Part shown: positions 53,423 to 62,358 of the stretch, one piece after another
Position numbering within the stretch: the first letter of the stretch is position 1
How the letters are laid out: the number at the start of each line of letters is the position of its first letter
Origin: an uncultured Bacilli bacterium
GTDB taxonomy: Bacteria; Bacillota_I; Bacilli_A; RF39; UBA660
Reading direction: 5' to 3'
Assembly: GCA_934096295.1 (NCBI GenBank)
Contig: CAKOLL010000001.1
Span: 124,001 to 188,000 of the forward strand
Length of the DNA stretch: 64,000 bases
The notes under the pieces: model-generated
Told to the model about the DNA's origin: nothing
The model's database searches: none
Seen by the model: only the letters and a program-made list of their open reading frames with translations
Program-made: the position numbers and the translations under genes

Positions 53423-53429
53423 TATTATT

Positions 53430-54335
53430 TTAGTTTTTACTATTTTTCTTATCTTCTTTGATTGTTTCTTTTAAAGTTGTTCCAAAGGTTGCTATTCCTT
53501 GAAGTTCCGCAGGAACTATAATTTTTGTTGATTTTCCATTTGCAACACCTTCTAGAGCTTCGAATGATTTTAAACGAAGAACTGATTCGTCTGCTCCGGC
53601 TTCTTTTAATAACTTAATCCCTTGAGCTTCAGCTTCTTTTATTTTAATCATAGCTTCAGCTTTACCTTCAGCAACTTTAATTTGACTCATCATTTGAGCT
53701 TCTGCTCTTAAGATTGCACTTTCTTTTTCTCCTTCTGCAATTAAGATACTTGATTTCTTTTCTCCTTCTGCTTGAAGAATTTTTTCTCTTCTTTCACGTT
53801 CAGCACGCATTTGTTTTTCCATTGCTTCTTGAATGTCTCTAGGTGGTAAAATATTTTTAACTTCTACTCTGTTTACTTTAATACCCCATGGGTCTGTTGC
53901 TTCATCTAAGATTGCTCTCATTTTTGTATTGATTATATCTCTACTTGTAAGTGTTTGGTCAAGTTCTAGTTCTCCGATAATATTTCTTAGTGTTGTTGCA
54001 GTTAAAGATTCAATAGCACTTACTGGATAATCTACCCCATATGTATAAAGTTTAGCATCAGTTATTTGGAAATATACTACTGTATCTATTTGCATTGTAA
54101 CATTATCTTTAGTTATAACTGGTTGTGGAGCAAAATCTTTAACTATTTCTTTTAATGTAACCTTATTTGATATTGCATCTATAAATGGTATTTTAAAATG
54201 TGGTCCATGTTGCCATGTTGTATGATATGACCCAAGTCTTTCAATTACATAACATTTTGATTGTGGTACAATCTTAATATTAGGTATTATGATGATAATA
54301 ATTATTATTAATATAGCAATTAATATTTGTGGCAT
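53430..54335 (-). CDS. qmcA: SPFH/band 7 membrane protein, QmcA-like
   Basis: Stomatin-family scaffold of membrane microdomains. 301 residues: N-terminal membrane segment (about 3-20), band 7 domain with GSYHTTWQHGPHFKIPFID and RVEVKNILPPRDIQEAMEKQMRAERERREKILQAEGE, a long Ala/Glu-rich coiled coil (about 175-250), and a Lys-rich tail. Overlaps the nfeD stop/start by one base; the SPFH-NfeD pair is a conserved two-gene unit. Confidence 0.93.
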   Translation of the reverse strand: MPQILIAILIIIIIIIIPNIKIVPQSKCYVIERLGSYHTTWQHGPHFKIPFIDAISNKVTLKEIVKDFAPQPVITKDNVTMQIDTVVYFQITDAKLYTYGVDYPVSAIESLTATTLRNIIGELELDQTLTSRDIINTKMRAILDEATDPWGIKVNRVEVKNILPPRDIQEAMEKQMRAERERREKILQAEGEKKSSILIAEGEKESAILRAEAQMMSQIKVAEGKAEAMIKIKEAEAQGIKLLKEAGADESVLRLKSFEALEGVANGKSTKIIVPAELQGIATFGTTLKETIKEDKKNSKN

Positions 54336-54760
54336 TATTTTTCACTCTCCTTTTCTACTATTAGCTTAACGCCATCAATGTTTAAAACTTTTACAGTGTC
54401 TCCTTTTAAACACAAGCCTTTGCTAATGGCACTCCATCTTTTGCCATCAACTTTTACTTCACCAATTTCGTTTTTCTTAATATCTTCAGTAACTACTGCG
54501 GTGGTGCCAATAATACGATCTAAATTTGTCTTTTCATTGTCTTTACTTCTTAATTTATTTACAATTGGTCTAGTTATTACAAGTAAAATAATTCCTAATA
54601 TGGCAAATATTGTGGTAACAATTGCGGTGTCTGTTATGAAAAATGATAAAACCATAGCTACAATTCCACTTGCTACGAACCAAATTGAAACTAAATTAAC
54701 AGTTGCCATTTCAACAAAACTTAATACAATTACTAAGACGAGCCAAAAAATCCAATTCAT
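54335..54760 (-). CDS. nfeD: NfeD family membrane protein
   Basis: 141 residues from the ATG at 54760 (MNWIFW), which has AAGGAAG six bases upstream; the frame opens at 54790. Three or four membrane segments in the first 75 residues, then the OB-fold NfeD C-terminal domain (IIGTTAVVTEDIKKNEIGEVKVDGKRWSAIS...GDTVKVLNIDGVKLIV). Short, protease-less NfeD type that partners the downstream SPFH protein. Confidence 0.9.
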   Translation of the reverse strand: MNWIFWLVLVIVLSFVEMATVNLVSIWFVASGIVAMVLSFFITDTAIVTTIFAILGIILLVITRPIVNKLRSKDNEKTNLDRIIGTTAVVTEDIKKNEIGEVKVDGKRWSAISKGLCLKGDTVKVLNIDGVKLIVEKESEK

Positions 54761-54801
54761 ACAAAACTTCCTTTCATAGTTATTATACAATAATTTTATG
54801 A

Positions 54802-54828
54802 AGAAAAAAAGAAACTTTTGCAGTTTCC
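54802..54828 (-). terminator. terminator after the DUF1292 gene
   Basis: Minus strand GAAACT, short loop, AGTTTC (54811-54827), then seven T. Confidence 0.65.
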
Positions 54829-54841
54829 TTTCAAATTTTAT

Positions 54842-55111
54842 TTAAAATTCATTTGGTAAGTTTTCTACTAGCTTACTAACTTTTGTTGTAAATAATTCAA
54901 TTAAACTTGCTTGAAGATTTGGATCTTCAACAGTTTCAACATAATTTTCATTATTTTCAATTATTTCTTTGAAGATTGCATATTTATCGCTTGGTTCTTC
55001 ATCTTCATTTAATATCACTGATAAAAAGTAATTGTCATTTTCATAATTTACTTTTTCAAGTAAAAGGCAATTTACATCATTATCTAGAGTAATCACACTA
55101 TCAACTGTCAT
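54842..55111 (-). CDS. DUF1292-like small protein, second copy
   Basis: 89 residues, acidic. VITLDNDVNCLLLEKVNYENDNYFLSVILNEDEEPSDKYAIF follows the DUF1292 pattern, with a helical tail. Starts 1 base after the upstream membrane protein's stop. Paired genes at 43569-44527 have the same order. Function unknown. Confidence 0.55.
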   Translation of the reverse strand: MTVDSVITLDNDVNCLLLEKVNYENDNYFLSVILNEDEEPSDKYAIFKEIIENNENYVETVEDPNLQASLIELFTTKVSKLVENLPNEF

Positions 55112-55112
55112 A

Positions 55113-56798
55113 TTATCTTCCTCCTAAACTTTGTCCTGGTTCAATTGTATATTCTTCAGCAGTTAAACTTGATGCTGTTGGATTATTTAAAGCAGCTTGT
55201 TTTTTTCTATCATTTTCATCAAGATCATTTAATATACTATTTACTTTTTGATCGAATAACTCTTCATAACTCATGCTGTTATCTGGATTGTCTAAGGTTT
55301 CTTCTGGTTCTTCTTGTAATGTTGGAGCTGGTTGTTCTGGTTTTGGAGTTGGGGCTGGTTCAGAATTTTTTCTTTCTTTAGCAAGTTTTAACTTATTAAA
55401 TAAGTCTTTTCCTTTAGTAATTAAACCATCAATTGCTGCAAGTCCCCAATCTTTTTCTTTGAAATCAGAATCATTTTCTCTAGCATTTTCATTTTCTTTA
55501 TCTACAATACCAGCATCTGCCATTTTGTTATAAATTGCTTGTCCAATTGCTCCAACGCCGGCACCTAATGCTGCTATTGGAATTATAAGACTAGATCCAG
55601 CAAGTCCTCCAACTAAAGTAGCTAATGCTGTAAAGCATATTGTTGAATTAACATATGGAGCTACAACGGCACGACGAATCTTTTTAACTTTATGTCTTGT
55701 TCCTTTTTTAGGCCCATTTTTAGGTGGTTCTTCTGTTTTTACTTGTTCTTTTTGTTTTACTGGAAGACATATATATGGAGTTTTATCATCAACTTTATTA
55801 TTGATTCCTAAATCTTTATCATATTTAAATCCAACTGGTAACACTATAGCATTTTTCTTGTCATGAACCATTTCAATTATTTTTCCATTTTCATCTCTTG
55901 TGATTTCAATAGGCACATTTGGATTTAGTGCTTTTATTTCTCTTACTAAATCTTCTAAGTTTGTAATAGCTTGATTTTGATTTGAATTTGTTCGTGGTTT
56001 TGGTTCTTCTGTTTTTTGATTTAGAGACATTTTTTTAGTTTCAGTTTTTTCTAAACCAAATTTCTTACATAAATCATCAAATTCCTTTTGACTCTTTTGT
56101 GCTTCAAAACCAAATACTACTATTTCATCTCTTGTGTCACGAATAAGTGTTGCCATCTTATCCATTGTACTTGGTTCCATAGATAATTTTCTATATGAAT
56201 CATCTAAAGCATTAATTGCTTTTAATAATTCATTTCTATATTCTACTACATCAAATGTTTTTAATGATTCATCATATAATTTCTTTTGTTCATTATAAAA
56301 TTCTTCTGCTTCTTTTGCAGCATTTTTAGCATGATTTAATGCAATAGATAATTTAACTGTTTCGCTTGTTCTAGTTACATCATCTATTGAAGAGTTCATT
56401 TCTAATTCTTTAACTCTTTTATTTACACTCTTTAAATTTTCTTTTCTGTCATTTAAAATTTCTAAAGCTTTTGAACAATTTTTTGATAGAGTAAATTTTT
56501 CTCTCATGTTTGTAACTAAATTTTGAAAATCATTTGCACTGATACTGCTTCTAAAATAAGGATCGTTATTAGTTAATTCCTCAATACTATTTAGTTTTTT
56601 TGTAATTTTGTTTACAAAATCACTAACATTTATCCCTTCACTTACACTAGCAGATAAAGCATTTAATCTATTAATTATGTCTTCTAATTTTGTATTATCT
56701 ATGGCATGAATAAAACTATCTGTATTTTTAATTACAAAACCGTTTTCTACAATTAAGTTTGTAGCTTGTTCAACATTTTTTAATTCTTCTTCTGTCAT
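55113..56798 (-). CDS. unknown coiled-coil and membrane protein
   Basis: 561 residues from the ATG at 56798 (MTEEELKNVEQ) with GAAGGGAAG upstream; the frame opens at 56855. Long coiled-coil region (about 80-260), a small domain (about 280-350), basic linker (RHKVKKIRR), two hydrophobic Gly/Ala-rich segments (about 395-435), a Pro-rich stretch (PAPTPKPEQPAPTLQEEPEE) and an acidic tail ending GGR. No family recognised. Perhaps a membrane-associated structural protein; co-transcribed with the DUF1292 gene. Confidence 0.6.
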   Translation of the reverse strand: MTEEELKNVEQATNLIVENGFVIKNTDSFIHAIDNTKLEDIINRLNALSASVSEGINVSDFVNKITKKLNSIEELTNNDPYFRSSISANDFQNLVTNMREKFTLSKNCSKALEILNDRKENLKSVNKRVKELEMNSSIDDVTRTSETVKLSIALNHAKNAAKEAEEFYNEQKKLYDESLKTFDVVEYRNELLKAINALDDSYRKLSMEPSTMDKMATLIRDTRDEIVVFGFEAQKSQKEFDDLCKKFGLEKTETKKMSLNQKTEEPKPRTNSNQNQAITNLEDLVREIKALNPNVPIEITRDENGKIIEMVHDKKNAIVLPVGFKYDKDLGINNKVDDKTPYICLPVKQKEQVKTEEPPKNGPKKGTRHKVKKIRRAVVAPYVNSTICFTALATLVGGLAGSSLIIPIAALGAGVGAIGQAIYNKMADAGIVDKENENARENDSDFKEKDWGLAAIDGLITKGKDLFNKLKLAKERKNSEPAPTPKPEQPAPTLQEEPEETLDNPDNSMSYEELFDQKVNSILNDLDENDRKKQAALNNPTASSLTAEEYTIEPGQSLGGR

Positions 56799-56855
56799 AA
56801 CATATCTTCCCTTCTCTATATTATCTATAATATCACGTATAATTCTAAAATGCAA

Positions 56856-56887
56856 GAAAAAAACGCAATGAAAAACTACATTGCATT
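56856..56887 (-). terminator. terminator after rpmF
   Basis: Minus strand AATGCAATG and CATTGCGTT form a 9-bp stem (one G-T) followed by TTTTTC. Ends the yqeG-to-rpmF operon. Confidence 0.8.
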
Positions 56888-56894
56888 ATTTTTC

Positions 56895-57083
56895 TTATTC
56901 TTCTTCGTTTGCAACATTGATTACAGTTTTTCCATTGTAATTTCCACATTTAGTACATGCTCTATGTGGTCTTAGTGTTGCACCACATTTTTCACATTTA
57001 GTTAATGCTCCAACTTCTTTCTTTAAATGAGTTCTACGCATTCTTTTTTTTGTTTTGCTTGTTCTTCTAAAAGGAACTGCCAT
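56895..57083 (-). CDS. rpmF: 50S ribosomal protein L32
   Basis: 62 residues. Standard start MAVPFRRTSKTKKRMRRTH and a complete C4 zinc ribbon CEKCGATLRPHRACTKCG. Last gene of the operon, 2 bases after yceD, the universal yceD-rpmF pairing. The zinc (C+) form is encoded. Confidence 0.97.
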   Translation of the reverse strand: MAVPFRRTSKTKKRMRRTHLKKEVGALTKCEKCGATLRPHRACTKCGNYNGKTVINVANEEE

Positions 57084-57085
57084 CT

Positions 57086-57556
57086 TTATTCACCACCTTT
57101 AAATAATTCGTTTAATTTTTCGAATCTTGGATCTACCCCATCATCTTTTTTTTCACTATTTAACTCCCATCCTTTGCCACTTAAATGTGTCCCGGATGAA
57201 TTTGTAACCCGAATGGGAACTTCCAATACAATATTTTCCCATAAAAATTCAATTATATCAAGTACATTTTGACTTTTTTCAAAACATTTTGCAATATTTT
57301 CGTCATTTTCTTCCAAAATATCATCAATTTGAATAGAAAATGGGTATTCTATTAGCTCATTTGTAATGGCATCATTTAATTTCATTTTGCCAGATACATC
57401 CAAATTAATAGCTATTTCATCAGCTGCATTATATTTGATTATACCATTTACTTTTACTTTGCTTAAATCTTTTATACCTGTATCTTTATAAAAATCTTCA
57501 GGTATTGTAAATTCTTCATTAATATTTACGGGCAATAAATTTAAATTAATTTTCAT
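57086..57556 (-). CDS. yceD: YceD/DUF177 family protein
   Basis: 156 residues from the ATG at 57556 (MKINLNLLP), with GGAGGGC upstream; an 11-residue longer frame is less likely. Contains VNGIIKYNAADEIAINLDVSGKMKLNDAIT and the terminal DPRFEKLNELFKGGE, the DUF177 hallmark. Linked to 23S rRNA and ribosome maturation in other organisms. Directly upstream of rpmF, overlapping the upstream gene by 11 bases. Confidence 0.92.
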   Translation of the reverse strand: MKINLNLLPVNINEEFTIPEDFYKDTGIKDLSKVKVNGIIKYNAADEIAINLDVSGKMKLNDAITNELIEYPFSIQIDDILEENDENIAKCFEKSQNVLDIIEFLWENIVLEVPIRVTNSSGTHLSGKGWELNSEKKDDGVDPRFEKLNELFKGGE

Positions 57557-58553
57557 TTGCCCTCCATAGATATAGATAATTGTTTTCAAACTCTTTAACT
57601 ATTTCTTTTTTATCTTTATTTATTATGACGCTTTTTATCTCATCATCTTTAGAAAGTATCATGTAATATAAACTATCTTGTAAATATTTACTACTTTTAA
57701 TTTCATATCCAGCTAGCGGTATTGTTTTTTCTAAAACTTTATTCATAACGAATGTATATTCTTTTATCTCATCATCTTGTTTTATTAAAAAACCATTATC
57801 TGCAACATCTATAAAAGTATATTCTCCTTCAAGATAATTTTCGATATTCATATTTTTATTTGACTGGAATTTATAAGCAATTAGTTTATCATCTTTACTT
57901 ATAAATATATAATCTGTTGTAACTCCGATAAGGGTTATAGTTTCTTTTTTATCTTTGTTAACCACTACTCTATCGTTTAAAGATTCTAAATCAAATTGAT
58001 GAACTCCATCACTTAATACATAATATACTTTATTATTATTAATAAAAACTTCATCATTTATAGCTTTATTAGTAATATTTTTTTCTTCACTTTCATTTAT
58101 TTTTCTATAATTTATAACTTTATCTTCTTTAGTAACTATATGATTTTCACTTAAATATACACTATATTTATTATTATAATTGCTATCAAGTTCATAGAAA
58201 TAAAATTCATCTTTTTCTTTATCAAAACGTAGTTCATTCATTGCATCAGAATATAACACTAATTTATTATCTTTAGTAATAATATCTTTTATATCATAAA
58301 ATGTTCTAACATTTAAATATTTTTCTTCTTTTTCTTTAATTCCATATAGTTTATAGATATTATCTTTATCTTTTAACACTCCGATATAACTGTAGTCACT
58401 TGGATATTCATCATTATTTCTTTCTTCAATAGTAGTATTATTATTTCTAGATCTTATATAACTAGATAACTTGTAAATAGCAAATACTGTAATAATAATT
58501 ATAACAACTGATATTAATGCTATTATTAATCTTTTCTTTTTTTCTGGTAACAT
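57546..58553 (-). CDS. unknown membrane-anchored extracellular protein
   Basis: 335 residues. N-terminal membrane segment (about 9-30), then a beta-rich, Lys/Asp/Tyr-rich domain with repeating short strands (KDNIYKLYGI, KDNKLVLYSD, KEDKVINYRK, KDDKLIAYKF), which suggests a beta-propeller. No cleavage or lipobox motif. Between mutL and yceD, overlapping yceD by 11 bases and mutL by one. No family recognised. Confidence 0.6.
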   Translation of the reverse strand: MLPEKKKRLIIALISVVIIIITVFAIYKLSSYIRSRNNNTTIEERNNDEYPSDYSYIGVLKDKDNIYKLYGIKEKEEKYLNVRTFYDIKDIITKDNKLVLYSDAMNELRFDKEKDEFYFYELDSNYNNKYSVYLSENHIVTKEDKVINYRKINESEEKNITNKAINDEVFINNNKVYYVLSDGVHQFDLESLNDRVVVNKDKKETITLIGVTTDYIFISKDDKLIAYKFQSNKNMNIENYLEGEYTFIDVADNGFLIKQDDEIKEYTFVMNKVLEKTIPLAGYEIKSSKYLQDSLYYMILSKDDEIKSVIINKDKKEIVKEFENNYLYLWRANEN

Positions 58554-60298
58554 TATAACACTCTCCTAAACATTTTTTCTAATTCATAATTGGTAAATTT
58601 CATAATTGAGGGTCTTCCATGACAACAGTTATATGGGTTGTCACATTTTACTAAATCATCTAATAATTTTTCTATTTCTAACATGCTTAAATGCTCATTT
58701 GCTTTAACACTCATTTTGCAACTTACCATTTTGGCTAAACTATCTAAAAATTTATCTTTATTGAAATTCTTACTTGAATCTATAACTAAATCTATTATAT
58801 ATTTTAAATTATCTCCTTCATAATTACTTTTTAACCATGTTGGATGTCCTTTTATTATTATTGTGTTTATACCGAATTCTTCTACTACAAAGCCTAAACT
58901 TTCTAAGACGTCTTTTCTATCCATAAAGGCTATGTAATCGCTCGTAGATAATTCAAATTTCATGGGAACAAGCATATCAATTACATTTACGCTTTCTTCT
59001 TGAAACATCTTAGTAATCATTTCATAATTAACTCTTTCATGGGCAGCATGTTGATCTAAAATGAACATTCCATCTTCATTTTCAGCAATTATATAAGTAC
59101 CATGAACTTGTCCAACTGGATAAAGCTTTAGACTTTTAAATTCTTCATTTTTTATTGGTTCTACATTAGTGCTTCCTATATCAAGGGTGGTTTGAATGAT
59201 TGATGGATTAGTTGGTTCTACTTTTATTTCTTCTTTTGGTTCATTAAGTGTTAAGTCAATGAAATTATCTTTTATATTATTCTTTTCTTCATCCATTATG
59301 GCATCGGGAATAAGTAAATTATTATAAAGAACTTTTTTAATATTTTGATATATTAAATCTGTTAAAATATCCATCTTACTCATTTTAATATCTTGTTTAG
59401 TGGGATGAATATTTACATCTACAAGGGTTGGATCAGTTTCAATATTTATTACTATAATTGGATAGAATCCTTCATGCTTGTAGGTATTATATGCGTCGTT
59501 AATTGCTCGGTTTATTTCAATATTTTTAACGATTCTACCATTAACAAAGGTATTAAAATGATTTCTATTTTTCTTTAAAATACTTGGTTTTGATACATAT
59601 CCTGAAACTACAAAGTCATCTGATGAACATTTAAGTTCCAACATATTACTTGAAACATTTAAGCCATATATTTCATGGATTGTTTTAAGTAAATTATTGC
59701 TTCCACTTGATTTTACAATGACTTTATCATTATTTATTAAAGTAAACGATATATTTGGTTTTGATAAAGCTAATTTTTCAATAAAGCTAGTACAATTATT
59801 TAATTCTGTGATTTCACTTTTTAAATACTTTAATCTTGCTGGTGTATTATAAAAAAGATTTGTGACATGTATTTCTGTACCTATCCTAGCTGGAGCATCT
59901 TCTACACTTAGAGTTTGGCCTCCTTTTATATGAACACGGGTTCCAATATCACTATTACAAGTTATTAGTTCAACCTCTGAAACACTGGCAATACTTGCTA
60001 GAGCTTCACCACGAAACCCTAAAGTTTCAATAAAGTATAAGTCATCATCTTTATATATTTTACTTGTGGCATGTCTATAAAATGCTAGTGTTGCATCTTC
60101 CCTATCCATACCTGTTCCATTATCTATTACAGATATTTCCTTTAATCCACCATCTCGTAAGATAATTTTTATATTAGTGGCTTTGGCATCTATAGAGTTT
60201 TCAACGAGTTCTTTTAACACAGATGCACACTTTTCTACGACCTCACCTGCTGCAATTTTATTTGCTAAGTTTTCACTCATTACCCTTATTTTAGTCAT
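58553..60298 (-). CDS. mutL: DNA mismatch repair protein MutL
   Basis: 581 residues from the ATG at 60298 (MTKIRVM), with AGGTGAT upstream; the longer start is a GTG. N-terminal GHKL ATPase: VVEKCASVLKELVENSIDA, VIDNGTGM, TLGFRGEALASI. C-terminal domain retains the nuclease motif DQHAAHERVNYE and CCHGRPSIMKF, so it is a nicking MutL. No mutS next to it. Overlaps the yqeH stop by 8 bases. Confidence 0.96.
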   Translation of the reverse strand: MTKIRVMSENLANKIAAGEVVEKCASVLKELVENSIDAKATNIKIILRDGGLKEISVIDNGTGMDREDATLAFYRHATSKIYKDDDLYFIETLGFRGEALASIASVSEVELITCNSDIGTRVHIKGGQTLSVEDAPARIGTEIHVTNLFYNTPARLKYLKSEITELNNCTSFIEKLALSKPNISFTLINNDKVIVKSSGSNNLLKTIHEIYGLNVSSNMLELKCSSDDFVVSGYVSKPSILKKNRNHFNTFVNGRIVKNIEINRAINDAYNTYKHEGFYPIIVINIETDPTLVDVNIHPTKQDIKMSKMDILTDLIYQNIKKVLYNNLLIPDAIMDEEKNNIKDNFIDLTLNEPKEEIKVEPTNPSIIQTTLDIGSTNVEPIKNEEFKSLKLYPVGQVHGTYIIAENEDGMFILDQHAAHERVNYEMITKMFQEESVNVIDMLVPMKFELSTSDYIAFMDRKDVLESLGFVVEEFGINTIIIKGHPTWLKSNYEGDNLKYIIDLVIDSSKNFNKDKFLDSLAKMVSCKMSVKANEHLSMLEIEKLLDDLVKCDNPYNCCHGRPSIMKFTNYELEKMFRRVL

Positions 60299-61217
60299 TG
60301 CTATCACCTACTATTGATGGTCTTATTTCATAGTCATTAGTACTTAAAGCAATCATACAAGTCTTTTTAAAATTAATAAAACCTAAACCCTTTATTAAAA
60401 CATCACTATTTTTAGAAACAATTATGTTACAATTAACATCTTCGGTTTCTTTTCTTCTTTGTATTTTAATATCATTTCCTGCATATATTGTGAAATTAGT
60501 ATCTTCAAGAATATTTAACTTAATATCATTTATTAATAGATAATGTTTACTTGGAAATTGATAAGTTATAGGCCTAATACTGCTTTTAGGAATATTTTCT
60601 CTATTGATATTACTCATAAATCCTGGAGCATCATAAATAGTTATCCCCATTACATTAAGCTTAATAAAATCTTGCGTTGTATTAGATTTTTTACTTACAG
60701 TTATATCGCTACCCACTAAAGCATTTATTAAACTACTTTTACCAGCATTTGTAAAGCCAGATAAACATATATTTTTTTCGTCTAAACAAAGATTAGTAAT
60801 TGTTTTAATATTGAGTCTTGTTTTACTGCTTGTTAAAATAATATCTTCTTTGATATCATAAACATCTTTTATATTATTAATTAGTTTATGATATTTAATA
60901 TTTTTAGGAATTATGTCAGCCTTTGTAATAATTAATGTCTTTTTATTATGTATTTTTTTATAAGTATTTATAACCTCACTATCAAGATTAATAAAATCTA
61001 CTAAAAATAAAACATGAGATTTTAGTTTGTTAATGCTATCTATTAAATTAGAGTTATCTATTGAAACACCTTCATTTGTTAAAACATTGTAATTTTTTAA
61101 TTTAAAGCATCTTTCACAAAGTTTATTTTTAATATCAGGTGTATAACCTACCATCTTACTATCTTTATCTTGAAGAGTTATGCCGCATCCTACACATTTA
61201 GTCATAGTATTCACCAC
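60291..61217 (-). CDS. yqeH: ribosome biogenesis GTPase YqeH
   Basis: Circularly permuted GTPase for 30S assembly. 308 residues, shorter than the usual 360-370. N-terminal zinc finger CVGCG...CERC; then the G motifs in permuted order: ITKADI (G4), SSKT (G5), GFTNAGKSSLINAL (G1) and YDAPGF (G3); RNA-binding tail shortened. Overlaps yqeG by 20 bases, the conserved yqeG-yqeH order. Confidence 0.94.
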   Translation of the reverse strand: MVNTMTKCVGCGITLQDKDSKMVGYTPDIKNKLCERCFKLKNYNVLTNEGVSIDNSNLIDSINKLKSHVLFLVDFINLDSEVINTYKKIHNKKTLIITKADIIPKNIKYHKLINNIKDVYDIKEDIILTSSKTRLNIKTITNLCLDEKNICLSGFTNAGKSSLINALVGSDITVSKKSNTTQDFIKLNVMGITIYDAPGFMSNINRENIPKSSIRPITYQFPSKHYLLINDIKLNILEDTNFTIYAGNDIKIQRRKETEDVNCNIIVSKNSDVLIKGLGFINFKKTCMIALSTNDYEIRPSIVGDSND

Positions 61218-61719
61218 TTTTCAAAATATTCTTTTTAGCTAGTTTTTTAAAAACAAAACTTTCGAAAAAACGATTTATTTTAGTTGGAAATATTTCTGTT
61301 TTGGCAACTCTATTTACAAGGATACTAGTAAATCCCATGCGATTAGCACCGAGAATATCCGTAAATAATTGGTCTCCGATGCATGCTATTTCATCAATTT
61401 TAAATTTATATAATGTTAATATTTTTTTATATTTCTTTTTAAATGGTTTTCTACTACTAAAAGCTACATCAACATTTAATTTTTCTTTAAATGGTCTAAG
61501 TCTATTTTTACCACTATTTGATACAATTATTATTTTAAAATCTTCTTCTAGCCTTGCAAAAAGTTCTTTTACTTTTTGATCTGGTACATCAACTTTATAT
61601 GGGGCAATTGTGTTATCTAAATCAAAAAGAAGACACTTTATACCATTTTTCTTTAGTTTTTTATAATTTATTGTGTAAATGCTTTGAGCATAAATATCTG
61701 GTATTAATAAATCAAGCAT
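61198..61719 (-). CDS. yqeG: YqeG family HAD phosphatase
   Basis: 173 residues. HAD motif I LLFDLDNTIAPY, motif II IIVSNSGKNR, motif III lysine region PFKKKYKK and motif IV CIGDQLFTDILGANRMG. YqeG/phosphatidylglycerophosphatase-like family. First gene of the operon to rpmF, preceded by a promoter and a terminator-like hairpin in its leader. Confidence 0.93.
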   Translation of the reverse strand: MLDLLIPDIYAQSIYTINYKKLKKNGIKCLLFDLDNTIAPYKVDVPDQKVKELFARLEEDFKIIIVSNSGKNRLRPFKEKLNVDVAFSSRKPFKKKYKKILTLYKFKIDEIACIGDQLFTDILGANRMGFTSILVNRVAKTEIFPTKINRFFESFVFKKLAKKNILKSGEYYD

Positions 61720-61773
61720 ATTATCATTCCTTTTCTTTTAAAATTATATCATAATTTATTTGAAATTTTAACT

Positions 61774-61869
61774 AAAAATTAAAAGAAAAAGCAACAAGTA
61801 TCAAAATGACTTTGGTAAGCGTGTACTTGTTGCCGTAATAATAATAACATATAAATTTAACTTATGCAA
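61774..61869 (-). promoter_or_regulatory. yqeG promoter and leader hairpin, possible attenuator
   Basis: Minus strand TTGCAT (61864-61869), 17-base spacer, TATTAT (61841-61846). Almost at the expected start, GCAACAAGTA pairs with TACTTGTTGC (61824-61833 with 61791-61800) around a 23-base loop, and TTTTTCTTTT follows. The yqeG ATG is 71 bases further. The hairpin would stop transcription unless prevented. Confidence 0.55.
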
Positions 61870-61949
61870 GCATTTGTTGCCAAAAACTAAATTTTTTTTA
61901 AATAATAAAGTTATTTTTTACTATTTTATAAGTATTATCAATAAATTTA

Positions 61950-61978
61950 TTTACACGTTTTTATCAACATGTTATAAT
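61950..61978 (+). promoter_or_regulatory. promoter of the small RNA
   Basis: TTTACA (61950-61955), 17-base spacer, TATAAT (61973-61978). Confidence 0.75.
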
Positions 61979-61984
61979 TATTAT

Positions 61985-62112
61985 GACGGGAGTTGGTAGT
62001 CCCAGCTTAGCTTCGGCGCCCCAATGGGTTAAACACAAAATTGAAGGTTGCTTTGCCTAATACATATTAGGATTCTACCATTTGAACTTATCATTAGATA
62101 AGTTCTTTTTAT
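61985..62112 (+). ncRNA. uncharacterised small RNA, about 125 bases
   Basis: Bounded by a consensus promoter and an intrinsic terminator (GAACTTATC, loop ATTA, GATAAGTTC at 62084-62105, then TTTTTATTTT). No reading frame of note. More GC-rich than its surroundings. Possible structure: TGGTAG (61994-61999) closing with CTACCA (62075-62080); inside, CCTAAT/ATTAGG and CCC/GGG hairpins; alternatively GGGA...TCCC near the 5' end. It does not show the conserved motifs of SRP RNA, tmRNA, 6S or riboswitches that I know. Alone on the plus strand between yqeG and tRNA-Arg. Confidence 0.65.
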
Positions 62113-62225
62113 TTTATGCAAATTCATTTGTTTACATACTAATAATAACATATACTCTTTATCTTGTCATTATTTAATTCTATTTAAGTTTCTGTAAGAG
62201 ATATTGACTTTGGACCACAATACAA

Positions 62226-62253
62226 ATAATAAATCCCCGTAAGTACGGGGATT
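62226..62253 (-). terminator. terminator after tRNA-Arg
   Basis: Minus strand AATCCCCGT, 4-base loop, ACGGGGATT (62232-62253), then TATTATTTG. Confidence 0.85.
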
Positions 62254-62264
62254 AAAACACTTTA

Positions 62265-62341
62265 TGGTGTCCTCGATGAGAATTGAACTCATGACCCTAT
62301 GCGTCGGAGGCATATGCTCTATCCAACTGAGCTACAAGGAC
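62265..62341 (-). tRNA. tRNA-Arg, anticodon CCG
   Basis: 77 bases including the encoded CCA. Acceptor GTCCTTG pairs with CGAGGAC; D arm GCTC...GAGC; anticodon stem TATGC/GCATA with loop CTCCGAC, anticodon CCG; T arm ATGAG-TTCAATT-CTCAT. Reads the rare CGG codon. Terminator follows directly. Confidence 0.95.
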
Positions 62342-62358
62342 CCATAAACATTTTAGCA

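Noticed and set aside
61985..62112. Small RNA as SRP RNA, tmRNA or a known riboswitch
   Set aside because: The conserved GGAAG tetraloop region of SRP RNA, the tRNA-like ends of tmRNA and the core motifs of common riboswitches are not found, and no gene follows it on the same strand.
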